DNA of 36,859 nucleotides, taken from Rhodothermus sp. GTDB taxonomy: Bacteria > Bacteroidota > Rhodothermia > Rhodothermales > Rhodothermaceae. This document shows positions 1-7,097 of the stretch, in pieces. The position numbers and the translations under genes were made by a program. The stretch lies in NCBI GenBank assembly GCA_030950375.1, contig JAUZRN010000058.1, positions 1 through 36,859 of the forward strand. Direction: 5' to 3'. The notes below the pieces were generated by a model, which made no database searches, was not told the DNA's origin, and was given only the letters and a program-made list of their open reading frames with translations. Position 1 is the stretch's first letter. Each line of letters starts with the position of its first letter.

Positions 1-1
1 G

Positions 2-493
2 TGGGGTGGGTATCTGTGGTACCAGAAGCTGTTTGCTGCTTCGGAACTTTCTGCTGAGGCGCTTCCCGTCTTCGATGCCCGTCTGGTGCTTGTTTACATC
101 GGTTCGCCTACCTGTGGACCGTCTAATCACCCGGACCTTCCGGCGCTGTTGCAGACGGTTCAGGCTCGCCTGAGGGCACATGCTGAAACGCATCGGCAGG
201 GTGTGCACTTTGTCGGGATCGCCATCAGTCGTTCGCCCTCGGATGGTCTGCAACATCTGGAGCGGATGGGACCTTTCCATGAGGTGGCGGCCGGCGGGCG
301 GTGGGCCAGCCTGGCCTTTCGCGGTGTACGGGCGCTTCTGGGGGGTGCGACAGCCACACCACAACTGGTATTCTATCAGGAAACCAAAGACGAAGCCCGA
401 CTGCTGCTCCGGCTGGTCGGAATCGATCGAATTCGTCGGTGGGTGCAGGCCGGGATGCCGCTGCCAGCGGTGGATACTACACGGGCTCACTAA
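2..493 (+). CDS. Thioredoxin-like protein, 5' end outside the window
   Basis: The reading frame is open from the first bases of the window, so the N-terminus is missing. About 163 residues are visible. The first in-frame start in the window is a GTG at 86, but the coding-like sequence upstream (WGGYLWYQKLF) argues for a longer protein, perhaps with a membrane anchor. The segment VLVYIGSPTCGPSN looks like the first beta strand and active-site turn of a thioredoxin fold. It has a CxxS-type motif (CGPS) instead of CxxC. ATPQLVFY further on could be the cis-proline strand. A single cysteine in the motif would suit a peroxiredoxin-like or non-redox binding role; that is inference. It ends with TAA, and the next gene is convergent. 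Confidence 0.65.
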   Translation, partial: WGGYLWYQKLFAASELSAEALPVFDARLVLVYIGSPTCGPSNHPDLPALLQTVQARLRAHAETHRQGVHFVGIAISRSPSDGLQHLERMGPFHEVAAGGRWASLAFRGVRALLGGATATPQLVFYQETKDEARLLLRLVGIDRIRRWVQAGMPLPAVDTTRAH

Positions 494-706
494 TGTCGGT
501 GCAGAAAAATGAACGCCCGATCCATAGCCTGGGGATTATCGGTCTCCTTTTGGCCTGCCATGGCATCTCAAGGCCCTCAGGGTCCGCTGGGTGCTGTTGT
601 CTGTTGCAGGAGCGGGGGGATGTAGTCCGGCAGGCGTCGCAGGGGGGCGTCTCTGAATTATAGGGATTATAGGGCGGGCGTCCCGTCCTCTGCCGCCATG
701 CGCTGC
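494..706. other. Convergent intergenic gap, 213 bp
   Basis: No convincing gene is seen. A 38-codon frame from the ATG at 510 has no family resemblance. A short G/C-rich hairpin (GGGCGGG-CGT-CCCGTCC, near 672-688, one G-U pair) follows two copies of TATAGGG. It lies between two convergent stop codons and may stop transcription from either side, but it has no T-tract. Confidence 0.3.
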
Positions 707-1924
707 TCAAAAACGCAACAAAGCGCCCATGGGCGCATGCTGCGCCATGAGCGTTCGGGCAGCCTCGCTGCGTACCAGCTCGATGGTGGCATCCTGGGCC
801 AGGGCCATTTCGAGCGCGCGGTCGATAATATCTGCCTCAGCCGTAACCGGTTGGCCGCAGGCCGGGCAGGGTTTCGAAGCATCCAGCACGAGCAGATCGC
901 AATGCGCGCAGTAACCACCCGGAACCTGGAACGCATCGTCCACGGCCACCGTCATAACGCGCCGCTGATTAATGGCGTCGATAACCGGCTCCACACCCCA
1001 GACGCCTCGCTCAGGCAGGCTTTCCTGGATCCGCTCCAGCGTGCGCATTTCTTCGCGCGCCTCGACGGCCCGCTGCACCGGCTCGATGGCTTCGGCTACC
1101 TGGTGCACCGGAGCATGCACATCCACCGAGAACTCGCCGCCCACCTGTTCACGGATGGCTTTCGGCAGATGCGTCAGGAAGATAGGTTTCAACTTTTCGG
1201 GGGCTGCAAATAGCAGGTAGCGGGCTTCAAACTGTTGAAAGACCAGGGACGCGATCGTGGCCAGGGCTTTACCTTCCTGATGGATAAGCTGCAGTTCCAG
1301 ATCGTCCCGCTGGTTCCAGTCGATCCAGTCGGTGACCAAGCCCCGGAGTTTGGGCCCGGTCAGGGTCAGGACTTCTTCGACATAGCCGATCTGGCTGATG
1401 AAAAAGCGGCTGTGCTCACGGGAAAGCAGGGCCACTACGAAACGGTCGTGTTCATCGCGTGTGCGTACCAGTGGGCGTGTATAGGGCGTTGAAGCCAGCT
1501 CCAGCCGGTCGGGCAGTGGAAGGGGCAGGGCGATCTGGCGCCACAGGCCCAGCGATTCGCACACGAAGAAGGCTACGCCGCGTCCCATGGCCGGCAGTCC
1601 TTCTTTCAGGGCCAGCTCAATGCGCGCCAGCTCGCTGGCGACCTGGTCACGTAGCTGTCGATCTTCCAGGCTTTCCAGCTTAGCCCGAGCCAGATTCTTG
1701 AAGGCCACGTGCCAGGCCTCTTTGAGGCGTCGCTCCGGTGTCAGCTCCAGATACAGGCTGATGATCGGGTCGTCGGCCGACTGGATAGAGCCCAGCTGCC
1801 GGAGCGCAGCAGGGGTCAACAGCCGATAGGCCGGCTCGATGCGCTCCGCTTCCAGCCGATGCAGAATGCGGTCCCGCAGTTCGGGCGAAATCGTTTCGGT
1901 CAAATGCACCATCGATTTTTCCAT
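707..1924 (-). CDS. Bacterial archaeo-eukaryotic release factor-like protein (baeRF10 type)
   Basis: This 405-residue soluble protein has the layout of the bacterial eRF1-like families: an N-terminal region containing ISLYLELTP, a central eRF1 domain 2-like part (RFVVALLSREHSRFFISQIG) and a domain 3-like C-terminus. The C-terminal part has a four-cysteine knuckle (CAHC...CPAC) at about residues 325-345, as in zinc-bearing eRF1 domain 3. The GGQ peptide-release tripeptide of true eRF1 is absent, so canonical stop-codon release is unlikely. A ribosome-linked or rescue role is inference from the fold family. The ATG at 1924 was chosen because GGAG lies about 8 bases upstream; a GTG at 1933 is the alternative. 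It follows a sigma-factor gene on the same strand after a gap of about 56 bp, so the two are probably cotranscribed. Confidence 0.7.
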   Translation of the reverse strand: MEKSMVHLTETISPELRDRILHRLEAERIEPAYRLLTPAALRQLGSIQSADDPIISLYLELTPERRLKEAWHVAFKNLARAKLESLEDRQLRDQVASELARIELALKEGLPAMGRGVAFFVCESLGLWRQIALPLPLPDRLELASTPYTRPLVRTRDEHDRFVVALLSREHSRFFISQIGYVEEVLTLTGPKLRGLVTDWIDWNQRDDLELQLIHQEGKALATIASLVFQQFEARYLLFAAPEKLKPIFLTHLPKAIREQVGGEFSVDVHAPVHQVAEAIEPVQRAVEAREEMRTLERIQESLPERGVWGVEPVIDAINQRRVMTVAVDDAFQVPGGYCAHCDLLVLDASKPCPACGQPVTAEADIIDRALEMALAQDATIELVRSEAARTLMAQHAPMGALLRF

Positions 1925-1980
1925 AGGATTCACTCCGGTTTGGTGACCACCGTTTGGGGTACGTCGGATAATCGGGGAGG

Positions 1981-2655
1981 TCAGGTACGGGTGGCCTGCA
2001 CGCGCTGGCGTGCACGACGTAGGAGCGCAGCCGTTTCGCGCACCGACCGCCGGACGACCACGGCCACCTCCTGAACGGGCAGTTCGTGTGTGTCGTGCAG
2101 CAACAGCACCTGACGCTCGATGGGATCCAGCCGCTCCAGCGCCTCGGGCGGTACTTCTTCTACTATGATCCGCTCTTCCTCCAGCGAACTCGGATCCGGG
2201 ATCACATCCTCCCAGCGTTCCAGATCATCGGGTTGGTACCACTCCCAGAAGGATTCTTCGTCGTCGTAAATCGGTTCAGGAGGTACCGGTGCGTCCAGCG
2301 ACAGCTCCCAGAGCTGGCGAAAGAGCCGCTCACGCTGCAGGTAACGCTGCAGGACGCGATGCAACAGACCCAGCAGCCAGGCTCGAACGCTCAGTTGTCT
2401 GGGCTTACGGTGGCGCTGGCGCCAGGCCGTGATCAGCGTCTCACCTACCAGCTCTTCGGCGGTCAGATCTTCTGGACGCAGCTCCTTGAGCCGCCGGTAG
2501 TGCGCCAGTTCACGATGGGCCGCGCGGAGCAGCTCGTCCACATAGGGCTCGATCAGCCGGCGGAAGGCGCGTCGGTCACCTTCCAACACAGCCTTCCAGG
2601 AGGGAGTGATCGTCTCGGTAGCCAAGGTGAATACCAGGTTGGGGTTCAGGGACAC
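1981..2655 (-). CDS. Sigma-70 family (ECF-like) RNA polymerase sigma factor
   Basis: The protein has 224 residues. Region 2-like helices span about 25-115 (LEGDRRAFRRLIEPYVDELL, then AEELVGETLITAWRQ and RAWLLGLLHRVLQRYL). An unusually acidic linker of about 45 residues (121-168, rich in D, E and W) follows. A sigma region 4 helix-turn-helix occupies 172-220 (LDPIERQVLLLHDTHELPVQEVAVVV). It lacks an anti-sigma partner of the usual membrane type; the neighbour downstream is the baeRF10-like gene. The start is a GTG with no clear Shine-Dalgarno, so the N-terminus is uncertain, but the conserved core begins at TPSWKAVLEGD. Repeated CAGGAAC boxes lie just upstream and could be promoter or operator sites. 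Confidence 0.8.
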   Translation of the reverse strand: MSLNPNLVFTLATETITPSWKAVLEGDRRAFRRLIEPYVDELLRAAHRELAHYRRLKELRPEDLTAEELVGETLITAWRQRHRKPRQLSVRAWLLGLLHRVLQRYLQRERLFRQLWELSLDAPVPPEPIYDDEESFWEWYQPDDLERWEDVIPDPSSLEEERIIVEEVPPEALERLDPIERQVLLLHDTHELPVQEVAVVVRRSVRETAALLRRARQRVQATRT

Positions 2656-2678
2656 ATGCCACAGAAAAAGCGCGAAAA

Positions 2679-2715
2679 GTCCTGTTCAAGTTCCTGTTGA
2701 AACGTACCGTTCCTG
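2679..2715 (-). promoter_or_regulatory. Repeated CAGGAAC boxes upstream of the sigma gene
   Basis: Read on the minus strand, CAGGAAC occurs at 2715-2709 and 2696-2690, and CAGGAC at 2684-2679. These three boxes lie between the P-II terminator and the sigma start. GGAACTT within the second copy resembles the -35 GGAAC element of many ECF-sigma promoters, which would suit autoregulation. No matching -10 element is clear. Confidence 0.35.
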
Positions 2716-2719
2716 CAAC

Positions 2720-2751
2720 AAAAAAGCCCCGTCCTTTCAAAGGGACGGGGC
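2720..2751 (-). terminator. Rho-independent terminator of the amtB-glnB operon
   Basis: On the minus strand a G/C-rich stem of about 12 bp (GCCCCGTCC pairing with GGACGGGGC, continued by A-T pairs and one G-T pair) closes a two-base loop. It is followed by a T-run. It lies 22 bp after the P-II stop codon. Confidence 0.92.
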
Positions 2752-2773
2752 CGGAAGCCCGAAGGACAGCGGT

Positions 2774-3133
2774 TCAAGAGCGTACCGTAACTGGCGTGAC
2801 GGCGGCTTCGTCTTCCTCGCCGGTGCGGATGCGGTAGACTTTCTCGACGGGCAGAACGAAGATTTTGCCGTCGCCCACTTCGCCGGTACGGGCCGATTGC
2901 AGGATGGCCTGCACGGTGGGTTCGACGAAGTGGTCCGACACGCCAATGTCAAGCATGACCTTGTCATGCAGCTCCATTTTGACCGTGGTGCCCCGGTAGG
3001 TTTCGACCTGCTCGGTCTCACCGCCGTGACCTTTGACGCGGGTAACCGTCAGGCCATGGACTTCGGCCTGGAAGAGAGCCTTGAGCACGTCGCCGAGCTT
3101 TTCGGGGCGGATGATGGCACGAATCAGCTTCAT
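2774..3133 (-). CDS. glnB: Nitrogen regulatory protein P-II
   Basis: This 119-residue trimeric signal protein senses ATP/ADP and 2-oxoglutarate and controls AmtB or nitrogen enzymes. MKLIRAIIRPEKL is the typical first strand, residues 36-56 form the T-loop, and VEKVYRIRTGE near the C-terminus is the family signature. Tyr46 of the T-loop is present (ETYRG). Position 51, the tyrosine uridylylated in E. coli GlnB, is valine. Control by GlnD-type uridylylation is therefore unlikely, and regulation by effector binding alone is inferred. Its ATG is 20 bp after the amtB stop, so the two genes form an operon, although the order (transporter first) is the reverse of the common glnK-amtB. The symbol glnK would be equally defensible. 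Confidence 0.95.
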   Translation of the reverse strand: MKLIRAIIRPEKLGDVLKALFQAEVHGLTVTRVKGHGGETEQVETYRGTTVKMELHDKVMLDIGVSDHFVEPTVQAILQSARTGEVGDGKIFVLPVEKVYRIRTGEEDEAAVTPVTVRS

Positions 3134-3153
3134 GGTGACTTTGGGGTTGGGGT

Positions 3154-4518
3154 TCAGGGGGTTGCCGGACGAGGCTGGGCGGCTGGTGCCGGGACCGTTC
3201 CGTTGGTCTGTTCGTGCTCCAGCAGCAGGATGGCGCCTTCGCCGTCGGTGTAGGCTTCCTCGCCATGCAGTATGACGTCGAGGCCGATGGCTTCGGCGCG
3301 GGCCGTGGCCCGAACCGGCATGAAAAGGCTGAGGGCTTTCAGGATAAGGTAAGAGACAATACCGCTATAGAGGAGCACGGCCAGAACCGACACCAACTGA
3401 ACCACCAGTTGGCCGGGGTTGCCAGACAGCAGACCGTCGGCACCGCCCCACCTTGCCTGCGCAAAGATGCCGGTCAACAGGGCGCCGGTAATGCCGCCGA
3501 GGCCATGCGCAGCAAACACATCCAGCGAGTCGTCAAAGCGTGTGCGCGGCCGCCACAGGATGACGAAGTAGCTGGGCAGCGCCGAGAAAGCCCCCAGCAG
3601 CAATGCCGCCCAGGGGGCAATGAAACCCGCAGCCGGCGTGATGGCCACCAGTCCCACCACGATGGCTGTGGCGGCACCGACAGCGGTTACTTTCCCTTCC
3701 CGGGCAAGGTCCAGCAGGGCCCACACAAGCAGCGTAGCAGCCGGGGCCAGCATGGTGTTGACGAAAGCCAGCGCGGCGCTTTCGCCAGCAGCCAGGGCGC
3801 TGCCCCCATTGAAGCCAAACCACCCAAACCACAGCAGGCCAGCCCCCAGCAGCACAAAGGGTACGTTGTGCGGTAGCATGGCCTGGCGGCCATAGTCGCT
3901 GCGTGGACCCAGAAACAGCACCGCCGCGATAGCGGCCGCTGCCGCGTTCACATGCACGACGGCTCCGCCGGCAAAGTCCAGCGCACCCAGATCCGCCAGC
4001 CAGCCGCCACCCCAGACCCAGTGCGCCACCGGGGCATACACCAGCAGCCCCCACAGGGCAATGAACCAGAGGTAGGCCTTGAACTGCATGCGCTCGACAA
4101 TGGCCCCGGAGATCAACGCGGCCGTAATGATGGCAAACGTACCCTGGAAGGCCATGAACAGCAGATGCGGGATGCTACCGCTGAGCTCCAGGCCCACGCC
4201 GCGCAAGAGCGCCATCGACAGGTCACCTACCCAGGCCGAACCTTGGCCAAAAGCCAGCGAGTAGCCCAGCAGCGCCCAGAGTACACCCGAGACGCCCAGC
4301 GCAATAAAGCTCATCATCATTGTGTTAAGCGCATTTTTGGCGCGCACCAGGCCGCCATAGAAGAAGGCCAGCGCTGGCGTCATGAGCAGGACCAGCGCGG
4401 TGGAAATAAGCATCCAGGCCGTGTCGCCGCTCGAAAGGGCCGTGGTGGCAAGATCTTGGGCTCGGGCTGGAAGGGGCAGCAGTCCCAGTAGAAGCAGCAG
4501 ACAAAATCGTACATACAT
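3154..4518 (-). CDS. amtB: Ammonium transporter
   Basis: This inner-membrane ammonium/ammonia channel of the Amt/MEP/Rh family has about 454 residues. The ATG at 4518 gives a classic signal peptide (MYVRFCLLLLLGLLPLPARA, then Q), as many bacterial AmtB proteins have; a GTG at 4524 is the alternative. About eleven hydrophobic helices follow. Family landmarks are TPALAFFYGGLVRAKN in the first helix, GGAVVHVNAAAAA with the first pore histidine, and DVFAAHGLGGITG with the second. The C-terminal tail (residues about 400-450) is cytoplasmic and would meet the P-II T-loop. It is the first gene of an amtB-glnB operon that starts from an AT-rich promoter region. Confidence 0.96.
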   Translation of the reverse strand: MYVRFCLLLLLGLLPLPARAQDLATTALSSGDTAWMLISTALVLLMTPALAFFYGGLVRAKNALNTMMMSFIALGVSGVLWALLGYSLAFGQGSAWVGDLSMALLRGVGLELSGSIPHLLFMAFQGTFAIITAALISGAIVERMQFKAYLWFIALWGLLVYAPVAHWVWGGGWLADLGALDFAGGAVVHVNAAAAAIAAVLFLGPRSDYGRQAMLPHNVPFVLLGAGLLWFGWFGFNGGSALAAGESAALAFVNTMLAPAATLLVWALLDLAREGKVTAVGAATAIVVGLVAITPAAGFIAPWAALLLGAFSALPSYFVILWRPRTRFDDSLDVFAAHGLGGITGALLTGIFAQARWGGADGLLSGNPGQLVVQLVSVLAVLLYSGIVSYLILKALSLFMPVRATARAEAIGLDVILHGEEAYTDGEGAILLLEHEQTNGTVPAPAAQPRPATP

Positions 4519-4565
4519 AGCCACACTTTAATTTTTTAGATTTAAAAAAGGTTTTGCTGGCTTAT

Positions 4566-4594
4566 TATTTAACAAAATTAATTTTATATGTCAA
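4566..4594 (-). promoter_or_regulatory. Candidate promoter of amtB-glnB
   Basis: On the minus strand TTGACA (4594-4589) is followed by a 17-base spacer and TAAATA (4571-4566), about 48 bp before the amtB ATG. The same stretch contains TAATTTTG, which fits the TAnnTTTG -7 element known from Bacteroidota. No NtrC or sigma-54 (GG-N10-GC) site was seen. Confidence 0.5.
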
Positions 4595-4982
4595 TAACTT
4601 AGGATAACATGTTTTAGAAGTTAATTTTTAGAAAGCGCTTTTGTCATTTGCTTTACAAAAACTGACATCGCCACACGGAGACGGAGGCGTTCCGACAACG
4701 CGGCCACTATATGCTTTGAGCTGGGGACCAACCGTCTACCTGATGACCACAGCGATGGAAGCAAGGACATCAGGTACAAGATCCTTGATGCCTCGTCGGC
4801 TTCGATCGGGACAGCTTTTCCAGGGGCAGACACCAACCGTTCTGCCTGACTGTATGAAACCGTAAAGTGGCTCCCGATATACAGACAAGGCCGGCTGGAA
4901 CAGTTGGGAAATGCTACGACAATTAAGACGCATTACTGCATATGCGTCCACAGCGTCCGGACGCGCTCATACCACGCGGTTG
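4595..4982. other. Gene-free stretch upstream of amtB
   Basis: This covers the region between the amtB promoter and the end of the thioredoxin-like gene. Several frames of 60-75 codons are open on both strands, but none shows a recognisable motif or ribosome binding site. Two imperfect direct repeats (CCAACCGTCTACCTGA near 4730 and CCAACCGTTCTGCCTGA near 4834) lie about 100 bp apart. A decayed gene is possible but not shown. Confidence 0.4.
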
Positions 4983-5468
4983 TTAGGCTTCGTAGAAGGG
5001 CATGGTAGGGTCTGCCAGCCGTACGGTCACCAGGCGTCCATCGATGAACAGCAAAGCAACGGGATTGACGGGGGGCAGCTCCCGGCCCCAGACGTCTTTT
5101 ACCTCCGGGATCCACGCGTAATCGAAACGGAGTGGGTGCTGCTGGAGATAAATGCGTTGTCTGCCAGCATACACCACACGGGTGAACGCCTGCAGCGTAG
5201 GCCAGTATCGGTTCAGGTGATCTATTTCCACGGCGATGCAGGTCGCACATCCGCGTTCGTCCAGGATGATCCACAGCGACAACCGCCCTGATGGCTTCAG
5301 ATGGCCTTCTCGAAGGGCTGCCGCGGCCACATACTCGATGTAGTTTTCCGGCGTCATGACCTCGTGCTCATAGGTTGCTATCCGTTTCATTGCCTGTTGA
5401 TAGCGTACGAAGAGCCATCCCGACGCCAGAAGCAACAGCGTCAGCGCTGCATATCCCGCTCGGGTCAT
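4983..5468 (-). CDS. Membrane-anchored thioredoxin-like protein with CATC motif
   Basis: The protein has 161 residues. An N-terminal hydrophobic helix (about 5-22) should anchor it in the inner membrane with the rest in the periplasm. A thioredoxin-like domain follows. LWIILDERGCATCIAVE carries a CxxC motif (C74, C77) at the expected turn after the first long strand, and VNPVALLFIDG supplies a likely cis-proline (P136) and the following strand. This is read from the sequence pattern; the exact family is not recognised. The start codon overlaps the stop of the upstream propeller gene (ATGA), so translation is coupled. A dithiol-disulfide role on a partner outside the cytoplasm is inferred. The cysteine-rich peptide two genes upstream is an attractive candidate. 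Confidence 0.75.
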   Translation of the reverse strand: MTRAGYAALTLLLLASGWLFVRYQQAMKRIATYEHEVMTPENYIEYVAAAALREGHLKPSGRLSLWIILDERGCATCIAVEIDHLNRYWPTLQAFTRVVYAGRQRIYLQQHPLRFDYAWIPEVKDVWGRELPPVNPVALLFIDGRLVTVRLADPTMPFYEA

Positions 5469-6520
5469 GGCGTTGATCGCTGATCCTGGGCCAGCGCTGT
5501 GAGCACATTGGGGTAGCGTTTCAGGTAGACATCGCCGCCTTCGCGTTCCAGCGTATAGATGCCATTGTCGTCCACTGCCAGCGCCATCGGCATCCGAGCC
5601 AGGTCATAGGTGGCCAGGTAGCGTCCATCTTGGGTCGCGTAGACGTCGAGGTAGGAGAGGCGCTTCCGGTGCTCGTCGTGGATCGGTACCACCAGCAGGT
5701 ACGCATCGTAGACCTCGATCATGGCGGTAGAGAAAAGGGCCCAGGGCGAGTATCCCATGGCCATACTCTCGCCGTCAGCCTCGAACTGCACGTAATTCCC
5801 TTCGCTGGGCAGGTTGTCGATCGTAGCCACCGAGAAAAGTTGGCGTCCCTCAAGCGTGTATTTTTTGATAAACGGCTCAGACTCGCCCGCATAGTAGAAA
5901 TACCGTCCATCGAAAGCCAGGTCGCCGCTGTAACAAAGCGGCATTACTTTTCCCAGGTTCGTGCTCGCAAACCCGCGAACGACTTTTCCCTCCAGATCTA
6001 TGATATTGAAGAGATAGGCAGGGCTGGTGGGGGACAGGATCAGCAGTCTGTGCTCATCAACGACTTCACCGCGATATGCTTCTATCCCGATCTTTTTGTC
6101 CAGAACGAGTGTGTCTGCGATCGACCACACCACGAGGCGCGCGGATGAAAAGAGATAGATCCTGCCATGATGCACATCCATATCCGAGATACCGGTCACC
6201 TCGCCCGGCCCTTCCCCTCTACCCTTTCCAATAAAGAAAGGATGTCCTCGCAGATCCTTGCCGAAGACTGCTATTTTCCCCAGGTTTCTTTCAAACACAA
6301 AAAGATATTGGTCTGACTGGCAAAGTTGAGAAGGCTCATATAGCTCAAATGCAGAAAGATTCAGGCTATCGACCGCCTGGAGACGCGCTTTGATGAGCCG
6401 CTGGCGCAGGGACTGTTCCGTCCTGGCAAAGAAATCCAGTGGAGACTGGGGCGAAGATGATTCGGTCTTACAGCCAGCCAGCACGCTCCATAAAAAGACC
6501 AGAAGCGTTACGGTCCGCAT
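5465..6520 (-). CDS. Six-bladed beta-propeller lipoprotein
   Basis: The 351-residue protein begins with a lipoprotein signal (LLVFLWSVLAGC, lipid-bearing C17) and should be tethered to a membrane facing the periplasm or outside. The ATG at 6520 was chosen because it places this signal at the N-terminus; the frame stays open upstream to 6616. The body has repeated propeller-like strands: YLFVFERNLGKIAVFGKDLRG, GEGPGEVTGISDMDVHHGRIYLF, and YLDVYATQDGRYLATYDL near the end. These are typical of the 6-bladed propeller (BF3164/TolB-like) proteins of Bacteroidota. In that phylum such proteins are often encoded beside NVEALA-type peptides, and a similar peptide gene lies just upstream here. A peptide-binding or export function is inference. 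Confidence 0.75.
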   Translation of the reverse strand: MRTVTLLVFLWSVLAGCKTESSSPQSPLDFFARTEQSLRQRLIKARLQAVDSLNLSAFELYEPSQLCQSDQYLFVFERNLGKIAVFGKDLRGHPFFIGKGRGEGPGEVTGISDMDVHHGRIYLFSSARLVVWSIADTLVLDKKIGIEAYRGEVVDEHRLLILSPTSPAYLFNIIDLEGKVVRGFASTNLGKVMPLCYSGDLAFDGRYFYYAGESEPFIKKYTLEGRQLFSVATIDNLPSEGNYVQFEADGESMAMGYSPWALFSTAMIEVYDAYLLVVPIHDEHRKRLSYLDVYATQDGRYLATYDLARMPMALAVDDNGIYTLEREGGDVYLKRYPNVLTALAQDQRSTP

Positions 6521-6630
6521 AATGAACGTTCTTACAGATTGAAGTGTCGGTTTGAGCTCATTCTGGATCACAGAAGAAGCAGGGTCGGTAGCATCGCACA
6601 TAGCCGGACTGTTCACTGTAAATCATTCCA

Positions 6631-6652
6631 CAGTAGTATATCAGTAGTATAT
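6631..6652. repeat. Perfect 11-bp tandem duplication at the peptide stop codon
   Basis: CAGTAGTATAT is repeated twice without interruption. On the minus strand the copies provide the last codons (Ile-Tyr-Tyr) and the TGA of the peptide gene, followed immediately by the same sequence again. Loss or gain of a copy would alter only the end of the peptide and its spacing to the next gene. Confidence 0.8.
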
Positions 6653-6820
6653 ATCATCCTCTGCGTGACACGAGCCATTCCATCCAAAGCATGTGCTACA
6701 CCCTGTGCAGGCGGCAAGCGCTTCTTGCACAGAAAACCCAATCTGTCGGTGTTTCCAGGAGACCTCGACGTTCAGTACCAACAACAGGGCAGCAACCAGA
6801 CATGCAGCGACGGCTTTCAT
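6641..6820 (-). CDS. Short secreted Cys-rich peptide, NVEALA-like
   Basis: This 59-residue frame starts at an ATG preceded by AGGG at about 8 bases. The first 20 residues form a signal-like segment (MKAVAACLVAALLLVLN). A short linker with FSVQEALAAC follows, then a cysteine-rich tail (C38, C41, C44, C51; CTGCSTCFGWNGSC) and an acidic end. The overall plan, a signal, an xxEALA box and then cysteines, resembles the NVEALA peptides of Bacteroidota, which commonly neighbour six-bladed-propeller genes as this one does (gap 120 bp). The match to the NVEALA box is partial (VQEALA), so family membership is an inference. The opposite-strand frame at 6539-6985 has no signal of coding. Confidence 0.65.
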   Translation of the reverse strand: MKAVAACLVAALLLVLNVEVSWKHRQIGFSVQEALAACTGCSTCFGWNGSCHAEDDIYY

Positions 6821-7097
6821 GGCGAATCCCTATGTTGGCTGTTGATGAATCTTACAGCTAAGGTAAAAAAAAGTATTGGGTCAAGCCGTATGGGGTTGTT
6901 AATCTGGTCGAGCATGCATTTGGGGGTGGTAGTATCCGCAGGAACAGGAGGCCGCCGGCCGGCCGTTCAGGTAGTCGGCTCTTAAATTATCGTACACCTG
7001 TGTTGTATTGTGGGCTGTTGCACCAGGATTCACTGCCGTTCGGGTTTTTGCTGGCTCGGAGGCGGTTGGTTATGCCATCGGGTTTTCCCGATGCGGT
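6821..7097. other. Upstream region of the peptide-propeller operon
   Basis: No gene is seen. On the minus strand TTGACC at 6884-6879 is a possible -35 element with a T-rich run after it, but no good -10 hexamer follows at 16-18 bases. It probably holds the promoter for the 6820-4983 operon and the end of the 2H phosphoesterase transcript. Confidence 0.35.

Noticed and set aside
4595-4982. Insertion-sequence remnant
   Set aside because: Only two imperfect 16-17 base repeats were seen, with no terminal inverted repeats, target duplication or transposase-like frame.
6539-6985. 148-codon plus-strand frame opposite the small peptide
   Set aside because: No ribosome-binding site, domain or signal peptide; the minus-strand peptide explains the region better.
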